18,670 nucleotides of DNA, taken from the NCBI GenBank assembly GCA_900554615.1, contig USIB01000022.1, positions 1 through 18,670 of the forward strand, in the 5' to 3' direction. A model generated the notes under the pieces. That model did not search any database. It saw only the letters and a program-made list of their open reading frames with translations, and was not told the DNA's origin. Of the stretch, positions 1-8,122 are shown piece by piece (positions within the stretch are counted from its first letter, which is position 1; each line of letters begins with the position of its first letter). Origin of the DNA: an uncultured Mycoplasmatota bacterium (GTDB lineage Bacteria; Bacillota_I; Bacilli_A; RF39; UBA660). Both the position numbers and the translations under genes were made by a program.

Positions 1-811
1 CATTAGTAATATTCTTAACATGTTTATCTATATAATTCATATATACTTCTATCTGTCCTATATGTTCTTTTTTTACTTCAGTTATTTTTAATTCTACAAC
101 AACATAGCAATTATATTTAATATTAAATAGTAATAAATCTATATAATTGTAAGCATTATTTATTTTAATTTTATATTCACTACCTATAAAACTAAAACTA
201 TCTCCAAGTTCTCTCATAAAACCTTCTATATCCTCAAGTATTATTTTTCGTAACATTTTTTCACTTACATTTTCTTTATCTATTTCTAACTTATTTTTAA
301 TAATAATTGGATTCTTAATAGTATCACTAATGCCTAACTTTTCTTTATTAATTAGTTTTAATTTAGTATTATTATCTAATCTTTGATATTCTTTATTTTT
401 AATTTTTTCTCTTAACTCTCTTACACTTAAGTTATATCTTTCAGTTGTAATAATATAATAATTAATTTCATTAATATCTTTAATAGATAATAATTCACAA
501 TAATGACTCCAAGATAATTGTTGCGACACTGTCGCAATTTTTTCAGATAATAAATAAAATTGTCGCATTCTTGACAATGCAGTAAAAGTATAACCTTTTC
601 CTAGTTCTTTTACTAATCTAACAGAATACTCTTTTATTAATCCATCTCCATACTTTGCTCTTTCTTCTCCACCTTGTGCTTCAACTAATAATTTACCTAC
701 ATTATAATAAGTACTAAGTTCATTTCTATTCTTAGAATAATCTTTTACTCTTTTATATAATTCATTATTTAATAATTCATTTTTAATCTGGTTATAATAA
801 CCACTTATCAT
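1..811 (-). CDS. YhcG/DUF1016-family PD-(D/E)XK nuclease, 3' end outside window
   Basis: The open frame reads leftward from ATG at 811 and is still open at position 1 (270 codons visible). The family normally runs to about 340-350 residues, so roughly 70-80 C-terminal residues are missing. The N-terminal half is the DUF1016_N type (residues 1-140), with the family signature QQLSWSHYCELL at about 98-109. The second half contains the nuclease core: D225 in YIDLLLFN, then E240-L-K242 in VVVELKI, and a following GQIEVYMNYID helix. YhcG proteins are nucleases often found in restriction or defence settings; the actual target here is unknown. The start codon directly abuts the TAA of scpB, and its Shine-Dalgarno AAGGAGG is formed by the last codons of scpB, so translation is probably coupled. 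A nuclease behind scpAB is unusual. The family assignment is firm; the biological role is open. Confidence 0.88.
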   Translation of the reverse strand, partial: MISGYYNQIKNELLNNELYKRVKDYSKNRNELSTYYNVGKLLVEAQGGEERAKYGDGLIKEYSVRLVKELGKGYTFTALSRMRQFYLLSEKIATVSQQLSWSHYCELLSIKDINEINYYIITTERYNLSVRELREKIKNKEYQRLDNNTKLKLINKEKLGISDTIKNPIIIKNKLEIDKENVSEKMLRKIILEDIEGFMRELGDSFSFIGSEYKIKINNAYNYIDLLLFNIKYNCYVVVELKITEVKKEHIGQIEVYMNYIDKHVKNITN

Positions 812-1363
812 TTATTCCTCCTTATATATAGTTTTATATAAATCTTTAGTATCACTACTAACATCTTCTACATCAATCTTAGGAAGTTCACTAGTAGAAG
901 CCAAACCAAAATAATCAAGAAATTCATCAGTAGTCTTATAAAGAATAGCCCTACCTGGAGTATTTGCTCTACCACACTCTTTAATTAACCCTTTAGCAAG
1001 CAATCTTCTCATAACATAAGCAGATTCAACCCCTCTCAAAGAATCAATCTCCCCCCTAGTAATAGGCTCATTATATGCAATAATTGCCAAAACCTCTAAA
1101 GCAGACTGAGATAATCCGTTACTAGAAGAATCCATAAGTAACTTCTGATAATAATCCCTATGTTCTTCTCTCGTAGTAAGTTTAATCGTATTACCTAAAA
1201 AATTAATCCTAAGTCCTCTCTTATTATCATCATAATAATTCTTTAAATTAAGAACAATTCTTTTTGCCTCATCTTCACTAATTTCTAATATATCTTCAAT
1301 TTCTTTTAAAGTAAGTCCAATATCACCCTGAACATACAAAAGACCCTCTACTACACTTTCCAT
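812..1363 (-). CDS. scpB: Segregation and condensation protein B
   Basis: ScpB is the winged-helix (KITE) subunit of the SMC-ScpAB bacterial condensin; a dimer binds the kleisin ScpA and helps organise and segregate chromosomes on the nucleoid. The protein has 183 residues, in line with the family. It shows the classical beginning VEGLLYVQGD and the conserved stretch ALEVLAIIAYNEPITRGEID (about 88-107), followed by the second winged helix with RGLIKE-like and GRAILYKTT segments. The start ATG lies one base beyond the TGA of scpA, with GAGG about 8 nt upstream, so the two genes are tightly coupled. Its last codons provide the ribosome binding site for the downstream YhcG-type gene. Assignment is secure. 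Confidence 0.95.
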   Translation of the reverse strand: MESVVEGLLYVQGDIGLTLKEIEDILEISEDEAKRIVLNLKNYYDDNKRGLRINFLGNTIKLTTREEHRDYYQKLLMDSSSNGLSQSALEVLAIIAYNEPITRGEIDSLRGVESAYVMRRLLAKGLIKECGRANTPGRAILYKTTDEFLDYFGLASTSELPKIDVEDVSSDTKDLYKTIYKEE

Positions 1364-1364
1364 A

Positions 1365-2078
1365 TCAATTCCTCAATTCTATCAATATTTTATCAAAGTT
1401 CTTATCTTGATTAATAATAACATCTTTTTCCTTTACCATCTCTAGTATAGATAAAAAAGTAACAACCACTACTGGTCTATTATATTCATCAAATAAATCT
1501 TCCAAATATGCCTTTTTCTTTGTCATAAGTATCTTCTTAATACTATTCTTTCTTTCTCTTACCGAATATTCTCTTTTAGTAACCGTAGTTTCAAGAGGCT
1601 TATCAGCTTCCCTTCTCTCTAAAAACTTTCTAAAGGCTTCCATCAAATCCAAAGCCCCATAATCACCTTTAAGAGTACTATCTACATAATTATTCTTATT
1701 TTCTGGTGTTTTTATATATATCTTCTTTCTCTCTTCCTCTAACTCTTTAAATATAGGAGTCATCTCTTTATACTTCTTATATTCAATTAATTTATTAATT
1801 AGATTCTCTCTAGTAATCTCTTCATCATCTTCTTTTTCATCTTCTATTTTAACACTAGGAAGTAAAGACTTAGACTTCAAATACATAAGTTCTGCTGCCA
1901 TTACTAAATACGAAGAAGAAATATTAATATTTAATTCTTCCCCTCTTCTAATATAATCCAAATACTTATCAGTTATCTCTTCTATTTTAATATCAAATAT
2001 ATCTATATTAGATTCCTTTACTAAATGTAAAAGTAAATCTAAAGGACCTTCAAAATTATCTATTGATATATAATCCAT
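1365..2078 (-). CDS. scpA: Segregation and condensation protein A (kleisin)
   Basis: ScpA is the kleisin that bridges the two SMC heads and recruits ScpB. The 237-residue product opens with the diagnostic YISIDNFEGPLDLLLHLV segment and continues with the conserved DIFDIKIEEITDKYLDYI and LVMAAELMYLKSKSLLP motifs (about residues 60-77), an acidic linker (about 80-95), and a C-terminal winged helix (about 150-237, ending in FLSILEMVKEKDVIINQD...). The length matches the family. It is the first gene of a three-gene unit with scpB and the YhcG-like nuclease. The ribosome binding site (AGGATGG) is modest. A promoter with an extended -10 lies just upstream at 2098-2126. Confidence 0.95.
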   Translation of the reverse strand: MDYISIDNFEGPLDLLLHLVKESNIDIFDIKIEEITDKYLDYIRRGEELNINISSSYLVMAAELMYLKSKSLLPSVKIEDEKEDDEEITRENLINKLIEYKKYKEMTPIFKELEEERKKIYIKTPENKNNYVDSTLKGDYGALDLMEAFRKFLERREADKPLETTVTKREYSVRERKNSIKKILMTKKKAYLEDLFDEYNRPVVVVTFLSILEMVKEKDVIINQDKNFDKILIELRN

Positions 2079-2097
2079 ATGTACACCATCCTACCTA

Positions 2098-2126
2098 ATT
2101 GTACCATATATTTTAATATTAGTAAA
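2098..2126 (-). promoter_or_regulatory. Sigma-A-type promoter of the scpA-scpB-nuclease unit
   Basis: On the minus strand, -35 TTTACT (2126-2121) and -10 TACAAT (2103-2098) are separated by 17 nt, and the -10 is preceded by TGG, giving an extended -10. It lies about 20 nt upstream of the scpA start. Read by eye; no transcript data. Confidence 0.6.
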
Positions 2127-2161
2127 TAATTAACATTTAAACTTCCACTATAAATACCCAT

Positions 2162-2200
2162 AATAAAAGAGCTAGAAGACTTTTAATCATCTTCTAACTC
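2162..2200 (-). terminator. Intrinsic terminator of the sortase/surface-protein unit
   Basis: On the minus strand, an 11-bp stem (2200-2190 with 2179-2169, GAGTTAGAAGA against TCTTCTAGCTC, one U-G wobble) closes a 10-nt loop and is followed by TTTTATT. The wobble pairs only in minus-strand RNA. It sits 17 bp after the stop codon of the giant surface-protein gene. Confidence 0.7.
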
Positions 2201-2216
2201 AAGTGAGTAGTTAAAA

Positions 2217-5200
2217 CTATAAACTTCTCTTTATTTTCTTATAACCTTTTAATGATATAACTAACATACCAATAAGTAATAAGTAATCATATAAATTAGT
2301 TCCTTCAACTCCAGTTTGAGGAGGTTCAATATCTCCTTCTCCTATAGTCTTAACATAAATATAATCTACATATATAGTATCTTCAGTATAAGTACCAACT
2401 TCACTACCCTTAACTTCTTTTAAACTATATCCAAAGAAATCCTTCGAAGAAGTTTTATACTCGCTTCCTACAAGACCAGTAGTAGTAACATCATTAGATA
2501 ATACATTACCATCAGTATCTTTGTAAGTAGCAATAACTGTACCTTTTAATACCTCAGTTACTTTTTCATCTTCATCAGATTCTTTATTATTATCAAGTAC
2601 TATACTAGCAATAACCTTATTAACAACCTTATCAGAATCTACTGAAACAAATACTAAATCTAAATTAAATTCTTCATTAATAGAGTATACACCATCAATA
2701 TAATCATCTTCAGTAATATCAGTATATACTACTTTACAAGTAATAGTATTATCTTCTTCATTATAAGTACATCTATTATCATAAGTAGAATTATCTTTAT
2801 CAATAGCATATGGTAAAATATCAGTAACGATAAGAGTAGCATCACCAACATAATCAGTAATTACAGTGCTAGCAGTAATAGTATAATTAAATACACCATT
2901 AATACTCTCTACTATATTAGAGCCTTCTTTCTTAACATCAAACTCTTCAATATTACCATCATTCTTAGTATAAACATAATTAACAACTAATTCTTTATTT
3001 TCTACATAAATGCCTTCTTTGTCATCACCATTAACTTCTTTAAAAGTATAACCAAAGATTTCTTTTTGAGGAGTAGTATATTCACTACCAGCTAAACCAT
3101 TATTAGTATAATTACTAGTAAGAGTATTACCCTCAGTATCTTTATAAGTTGCTATTACATTACCATAAGGAATAGTATCAGTAACATTATCTTCAGCATC
3201 TACACTTTTATTACCATAATAAAGTTTAGATTTAACATTATTAGTAACTTCAGCACCAGTAATATTTAAATATTTTAATTTAATATCAAAAGATTCACTT
3301 ATTGTATTAGCTTCTTCAGTTATATTATAAGTTTCTCTACAAACAATAGTCTTACCATTTAAAGTACATCTATTATCCATAGAAATAATTTCTACATTAT
3401 AAGGTAAAGTATCAATAAGTTCAAGTGTAACTTCACCAACATATTCATTAATTTTACCAGTATAACTTAATACATAATTAAATTCAGAACCAATACTATT
3501 AATAGTATTATTTTGAATCTTACTAACAGTATTTTCTTTAATATTACCATCATTCTTAATATAATTATAAACAACAGTAATAGTACTATTAGCAATATAA
3601 TTACCATTAGCATTATTAGGTAAATTACTAGTATCTAAAGTATAACCATAAAAAGCTTTATGACTAGTACTATAAGAAGCACCACCATAATTACTCTTAG
3701 TATCTTCTACTTCAAGTACAGTATTACCACTTATATGTTTAACAATTAAATTACCCTTTTCTACATTAGTAACAACCTCAGTTTCATCAGATGGAGTCTT
3801 ATTACCATCTAAATCAATTACTACTTGTGCCTTATTAACAATCGTATCAGAATTAATATCTTTAAATACTAATTGTAAATCAAATGAAGCATCAACTTTA
3901 AATATACCATCTGTATAATCATCAGAAGTTACATTCTTATATTCCTTAACACAAGTAATAGTCTTATTACCATCATATGTACAAGCATTAGGAATAATAG
4001 AACTATCTTCATCAATAGCATAAGGTAGCATATCCTTAATAGTTACTTTAATATCTCCAACATAATCCCTAACAGTAGCAGAACCACTTATAGTATAATT
4101 AACTTTACCATTAATATCAGTAATAGCTTCAGGGCCAGTCTTTAGAACTTCAATTTCTTCAGTATTACCATCATTCTTAGTATAAACATAATTAACAACT
4201 AATTCTTTATTTTCTACATAAATGCCTTCTTTGTCATCACCATTAACTTCTTTAAAAGTATAACCAAAGATTTCTTTTTGAGGAGTAGTATATTCACTAC
4301 CAGCTAAACCATTATTAGTATAATTACTAGTAAGAGTATTACCATCAGTATCTTTATAAGTTGCTATAACACTACCCTTAATATTAACTTTAACATCACT
4401 ACTATCAGAAACACCATCAGTAGCAATTACAATATCATTATCTCTAACAACACTAGTATTACCAGTTACATTATTAGTAATAACCTCACCATTATTACTT
4501 ATATAATCATTATATAAAACACTATAAGTAATATTAATTTCTTTATTATTAACTTCATATAAACGAGTAAACTCATCTATATCTTCAGTAATAACCCAAG
4601 TAATAGTCTTATTACCATCATAACTACCACCATTTAAATTACTTCTTTCAGTATTAATACTTCCAGGTAATGTGTCAGTAATAGTAAATACTACCTTGTC
4701 ACCAGCCTTAATATTCTCAATTTTACCATTAAAGTTATATTTAATAGTATATGTAACCTTATCACTAGAACTAATAACTTCTCTTACATTATTATTCTTA
4801 GTAATACTCTCAATAACGCCATCATCATTAGGAATAAATTCAGTACTAATATAATATACATTTAAAATATTATTATCTTCATTATCACCAATAACAATTT
4901 CTCCATTATTATTATCTGGATCTAAGAAATAATTCTTATTATCATTATTTATTTTATTAGTTAAATGTTCATTATTAACTTTATCTAAAGTATAATTCTT
5001 AGCATATTCAGTAGCACCATATATAGCATCTTGAGAATAATTATAAGTAGTATCAAACTCACCATTAAAGTGATAATTAACATTAAACTTATAATTACTT
5101 CTATCATAGTAAATATATATAGTTTCATTATCATCAGTAATTACATATTTACCATTATTGTCCCCATAAGTCATTTCCCTATTAAGAACAAAACCAGTAG

Positions 5201-7184
5201 GACTAATCAAATAGTCATCTACGCTAATAGTAGTACCATATTTAGTAGTAATATTAAATATATTATTAACTAAATCAGGTCTATCTTCATATCCAGTCTT
5301 ATCTACATTCTGGAACTTATAAACAACATTATATTTAACATCAATCTTATCATAATATAATCTAATAACAGTATCATTATCTGTAATAGAATAAATACCA
5401 TTGTTATTTCCCTTAGTCATATTCTCATTAAAAGTATAACCATCAGGAATAGTAATATTATTATAAGTTAAAGCATTAACATTATCACCATAAGTAGCAG
5501 AAATACCATTAATAGAAGGTACACTACTTATCTCAGTATAACTACCATTATTTTCAAATAAGTAAACAACCTTATAAGTAAGTTTCTTCTTAGTATATAC
5601 TACATTAATAATATTCTTAGAACTATCAATAGAAATAGTCAAACTACTATCAGATTTTTCACTATTAAATTCATAACCTTCACCCGCAGCAGTAAGATAA
5701 GTATTCTTATCACTATCAGCAAGTGGAATAACATCATTCTTATGAGCTCTTCTTACATCACTAGAACCTAAATAATTTTCACTATCAGAAGTAGTAATTT
5801 CATCTCTATAATAATTAATTACATAATCATAAGTATTTTGCACCCAGTATACCATAGCACTTTCGCTACTTGTAATAGGATTAGTTAATCCATCACCAGT
5901 TAATGTAAATGAATTATTACTATCATTACCATTAGTTCTATACCAACCAGTAGCACTATCTTTATCTGCTATTTCAATATTAAATGAATATACTTTTTCT
6001 TCTTCAGTAACATCACCAACATTAATAGTTACATTTTTACCATTAACAGTAATATCTTGACTATCTTTAGTACCATCAACATATTTAAAGTTATCACCAA
6101 TAACATCTGTTAAAACAGCATTGCTAGCAGCAATAGAAGTTTTAATATCCTCAAATATAGTCTTAAAACTATCTGCTATTCCATCAGAACTTGCTTCCTT
6201 ATAAAATCCTTTTTCTTCTTTGTTATACTCATAATGATAACCCCAATAATCTGAAACCTTAGTCATAGTAGTATCAGAAGATATTCTCTTAAGAACATCT
6301 TTAGCAGTATCATTATCTGCAATACCATAGCCAATAGAGAACACTGTTATTTTATTGTCATTCTTAGCTTCATATGCTCTATCCATTGCCATATCAGTAG
6401 CACTCTTGCCATAACTACCACCACTAGTAGGTTCACCATCACCAATTACAACAATATACTTTTGAGCATTTGCATCATCTACACTATTTAGTTTAGTAAT
6501 AGCATTACTTAATCCTGCTTGTAAGTTTGTACCGCCTTCAGGATGGCCAAAATCACTAGCAGTTAATGCAGTATGACTAAACTCAGTAGCTTCACTAGCA
6601 TTTCCTGAAAAAGTAACTAAAGAAATATTAGTATTTTCTACTTTAGACAAACTCTCAGAAAAACTAACAGCACCATTAACAGCACTTTCCCATTTATCTT
6701 GAGTTAATGCATTAGGTTTATATCCTCCACGATCTCCAATACAAGTAATATTTGTACCATCATCAGCAGTATAATGAACATTCCAACCTCTTTCTGAAAT
6801 ATAAGAATATCCACCTTTTTTACTATTACAAATCATACTACCAGAAGTATCAAATACAACCACTACATATACTGGTTTTGTAATCGTATTAGGATTTTCC
6901 TTGTTCTTTCCTTTCACTCTTAATTCAACATTATATATTCCATTTTCTCCATCTAATTTAGTAACAGTCTTAGTAACTAATGCTTCATCAGTTTCATAGT
7001 CACCTGAATATATAGTTGCACTATTGCCATTATTACTTACTTTATTATTAATACCTACATCACCTTTAAAAGGATCTCTATCAGATATCTTATTAGCAAG
7101 AACGCTAATAGGAGTCATCAAATCAGAAATAATCATCGCAGCAAGTACTAATAATTTAGTAAACTTCATAAAACCTTTTTTCAT
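2217..7184 (-). CDS. Giant cell-wall-anchored VWA adhesin with repeats and PPQTG sorting signal
   Basis: A 1655-residue secreted surface protein, probably an adhesin or pilin-like protein. Residues 1-30 are a signal peptide (KK, hydrophobic core, cleavage likely after ISVLA). A von Willebrand factor A domain spans about 105-350 with an intact MIDAS: DTSGS at 112-116, T219 in GGTNLQ and D249 in IGDGEPT. A roughly 40-residue insertion after the first MIDAS loop carries C119 and C148. About 535-790 are tandem MucBP-like beta repeats (YKVVY..., YNVVYKF...). From about 805 onward, four fibre-like domains (with ITDTLP or DMLPYAI motifs) alternate with four MucBP-like units (IATYKDTDGN...). The end is a sorting signal: PPQTG at 1621-1625, a hydrophobic helix, then KGYKKIKR. 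Its ATG is 2 bp from the sortase stop codon, with the Shine-Dalgarno inside the sortase C-terminus. All eight Cys fall in close pairs. The ligand is unknown. Confidence 0.9.
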   Translation of the reverse strand: MKKGFMKFTKLLVLAAMIISDLMTPISVLANKISDRDPFKGDVGINNKVSNNGNSATIYSGDYETDEALVTKTVTKLDGENGIYNVELRVKGKNKENPNTITKPVYVVVVFDTSGSMICNSKKGGYSYISERGWNVHYTADDGTNITCIGDRGGYKPNALTQDKWESAVNGAVSFSESLSKVENTNISLVTFSGNASEATEFSHTALTASDFGHPEGGTNLQAGLSNAITKLNSVDDANAQKYIVVIGDGEPTSGGSYGKSATDMAMDRAYEAKNDNKITVFSIGYGIADNDTAKDVLKRISSDTTMTKVSDYWGYHYEYNKEEKGFYKEASSDGIADSFKTIFEDIKTSIAASNAVLTDVIGDNFKYVDGTKDSQDITVNGKNVTINVGDVTEEEKVYSFNIEIADKDSATGWYRTNGNDSNNSFTLTGDGLTNPITSSESAMVYWVQNTYDYVINYYRDEITTSDSENYLGSSDVRRAHKNDVIPLADSDKNTYLTAAGEGYEFNSEKSDSSLTISIDSSKNIINVVYTKKKLTYKVVYLFENNGSYTEISSVPSINGISATYGDNVNALTYNNITIPDGYTFNENMTKGNNNGIYSITDNDTVIRLYYDKIDVKYNVVYKFQNVDKTGYEDRPDLVNNIFNITTKYGTTISVDDYLISPTGFVLNREMTYGDNNGKYVITDDNETIYIYYDRSNYKFNVNYHFNGEFDTTYNYSQDAIYGATEYAKNYTLDKVNNEHLTNKINNDNKNYFLDPDNNNGEIVIGDNEDNNILNVYYISTEFIPNDDGVIESITKNNNVREVISSSDKVTYTIKYNFNGKIENIKAGDKVVFTITDTLPGSINTERSNLNGGSYDGNKTITWVITEDIDEFTRLYEVNNKEINITYSVLYNDYISNNGEVITNNVTGNTSVVRDNDIVIATDGVSDSSDVKVNIKGSVIATYKDTDGNTLTSNYTNNGLAGSEYTTPQKEIFGYTFKEVNGDDKEGIYVENKELVVNYVYTKNDGNTEEIEVLKTGPEAITDINGKVNYTISGSATVRDYVGDIKVTIKDMLPYAIDEDSSIIPNACTYDGNKTITCVKEYKNVTSDDYTDGIFKVDASFDLQLVFKDINSDTIVNKAQVVIDLDGNKTPSDETEVVTNVEKGNLIVKHISGNTVLEVEDTKSNYGGASYSTSHKAFYGYTLDTSNLPNNANGNYIANSTITVVYNYIKNDGNIKENTVSKIQNNTINSIGSEFNYVLSYTGKINEYVGEVTLELIDTLPYNVEIISMDNRCTLNGKTIVCRETYNITEEANTISESFDIKLKYLNITGAEVTNNVKSKLYYGNKSVDAEDNVTDTIPYGNVIATYKDTEGNTLTSNYTNNGLAGSEYTTPQKEIFGYTFKEVNGDDKEGIYVENKELVVNYVYTKNDGNIEEFDVKKEGSNIVESINGVFNYTITASTVITDYVGDATLIVTDILPYAIDKDNSTYDNRCTYNEEDNTITCKVVYTDITEDDYIDGVYSINEEFNLDLVFVSVDSDKVVNKVIASIVLDNNKESDEDEKVTEVLKGTVIATYKDTDGNVLSNDVTTTGLVGSEYKTSSKDFFGYSLKEVKGSEVGTYTEDTIYVDYIYVKTIGEGDIEPPQTGVEGTNLYDYLLLIGMLVISLKGYKKIKRSL
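2951..3155 (-). repeat. Near-identical intragenic repeat, copy 2 (downstream in the gene)
   Basis: Positions 2951-3131 are identical base for base to 4163-4343 (181 bp, offset 1212 bp, that is exactly 404 codons). After one mismatch at 3132 the match continues to about 3155. The repeat encodes about 61 residues of a MucBP-like unit (residues about 1352-1412) in the giant surface protein. Flanking domains are clearly more diverged, so the match reflects recent duplication or gene conversion. Confidence 0.9.
4163..4367 (-). repeat. Near-identical intragenic repeat, copy 1 (upstream in the gene)
   Basis: Partner of the 2951-3155 copy, in the same orientation and frame, encoding residues about 948-1008 of the giant surface protein. 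The perfect match covers 4163-4343; beyond one mismatch at 4344 it continues for about 23 bases. Confidence 0.9.
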
Positions 7185-7186
7185 TA

Positions 7187-7927
7187 TTAAACCCTCCTCA
7201 ATATAATTAATAAAAACTTTCTTTGATAATTACGATAATCTCTATGTGTACTACAAGTTTGAAGTATTAATATTTCATCATCTTTAGTTACTTCAGTACC
7301 CGTATCATACATAGATTTACTCTTTAACTTTAATAAATGATTCAAATACTCTTCATCATCCTTAAAGTTAACTCTCATATAAGAAAAGTCCTCTACTTCC
7401 ACATAAACAGAAAATATTTCATACCTTTTCTTACCCTTTTCAGTAGTTAAATCTACATATTTATGATTATCATAATAATCTTTATCATAAAACTCTTCAA
7501 GTATTTTAAATGGCATATCAATATTTGAAGAATTATGACCATAAATTAATAACTTTCTACTAGAGTCAATTGAAACTCTATAGTCTAAATATATACTTCC
7601 CATATAATTATTATTACCATAAGCATCATGATTAAGATAATAATCATTATCATTACTTTGCATAACAGGAACAATATAGTCAGTATTTTCTATTTCAAGT
7701 ATTCCTTTAACATCATCATTATTATATTTTTCTCTAACATCAGAAATAATCTTACCATAATCAATAGGAATACTCTCATTATTATCCATATTCTCAATAT
7801 TCATATTCAAATAATAACTATTACTATTATTATTTTTAATATATAAAATCATAGAACAAGTAGTAATTACAAATAAGCATAAAAATACACTAAAAATACT
7901 TAATATTTTCTTAATATTCACTTTCAT
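7187..7927 (-). CDS. Class B sortase
   Basis: A membrane-bound transpeptidase that cleaves a C-terminal sorting signal and joins the protein to the cell wall. The 246-residue product has an N-terminal membrane anchor (about 8-30) and an extracytoplasmic catalytic domain. Catalytic residues are visible: H131 in LLIYGHNSS, C225 in LILQTCSTH, and R236 in YQRKFLLIIL. The arrangement GHN...MPFKILEEFYDKDYYDNHKYVDL...KKRYEIFSVY is typical of class B rather than class A sortases. It is the first gene of a two-gene unit; the giant PPQTG protein follows 2 bp downstream and is the obvious substrate. ATG at 7927 is supported by GAGGGGG. A strong promoter lies at 7963-7990. Class B assignment is good; whether it anchors monomers or also builds pili cannot be told. 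Confidence 0.92.
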   Translation of the reverse strand: MKVNIKKILSIFSVFLCLFVITTCSMILYIKNNNSNSYYLNMNIENMDNNESIPIDYGKIISDVREKYNNDDVKGILEIENTDYIVPVMQSNDNDYYLNHDAYGNNNYMGSIYLDYRVSIDSSRKLLIYGHNSSNIDMPFKILEEFYDKDYYDNHKYVDLTTEKGKKRYEIFSVYVEVEDFSYMRVNFKDDEEYLNHLLKLKSKSMYDTGTEVTKDDEILILQTCSTHRDYRNYQRKFLLIILRRV

Positions 7928-7962
7928 AATTACCCCCTCATAAATCCACCAGATGGTTTACT

Positions 7963-7990
7963 ATTATAGCAGATTTCCCAAAAAAGTCAA
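7963..7990 (-). promoter_or_regulatory. Strong sigma-A-type promoter of the sortase unit
   Basis: Minus strand: -35 TTGACT (7990-7985), 16-nt spacer, -10 TATAAT (7968-7963) preceded by TGC, giving a perfect extended -10. It lies about 36 nt upstream of the sortase start codon. Confidence 0.75.
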
Positions 7991-8017
7991 CTCATATCTT
8001 TATTTTTCATAAAAACA

Positions 8018-8068
8018 CATAAAAAGAAGCCTTAAACTACTAAGAATCCTATAATTTAAAACTTCTTT
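8018..8068 (-). terminator. Intrinsic terminator of the cysteine desulfurase gene
   Basis: Minus strand: a 14-bp stem pairs 8068-8055 with 8036-8023 (AAAGAAGTTTTAAA against TTTAAGGCTTCTTT, two U-G wobbles) around an 18-nt loop and is followed by TTTTTATG. The wobbles would be A-C mismatches in plus-strand RNA, so the element is oriented for the minus strand. It lies about 55 bp past the desulfurase stop. Confidence 0.75.
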
Positions 8069-8122
8069 TATTACTATCACTTCACCATTAATATTATGTA
8101 CAAATATCAAAACTTTTAAACA

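Noticed and set aside
2951..4367. Possible CRISPR-like repetition
   Set aside because: The repeats are long, in frame and encode protein domains; no short regular repeat with unique spacers exists anywhere in the window.
4672..5273. Plus-strand open frames opposite the giant surface gene
   Set aside because: They are low-complexity Ile/Thr/Ser-rich shadows of an Asn/Thr/Asp-rich coding strand, without ribosome binding sites or family likeness.
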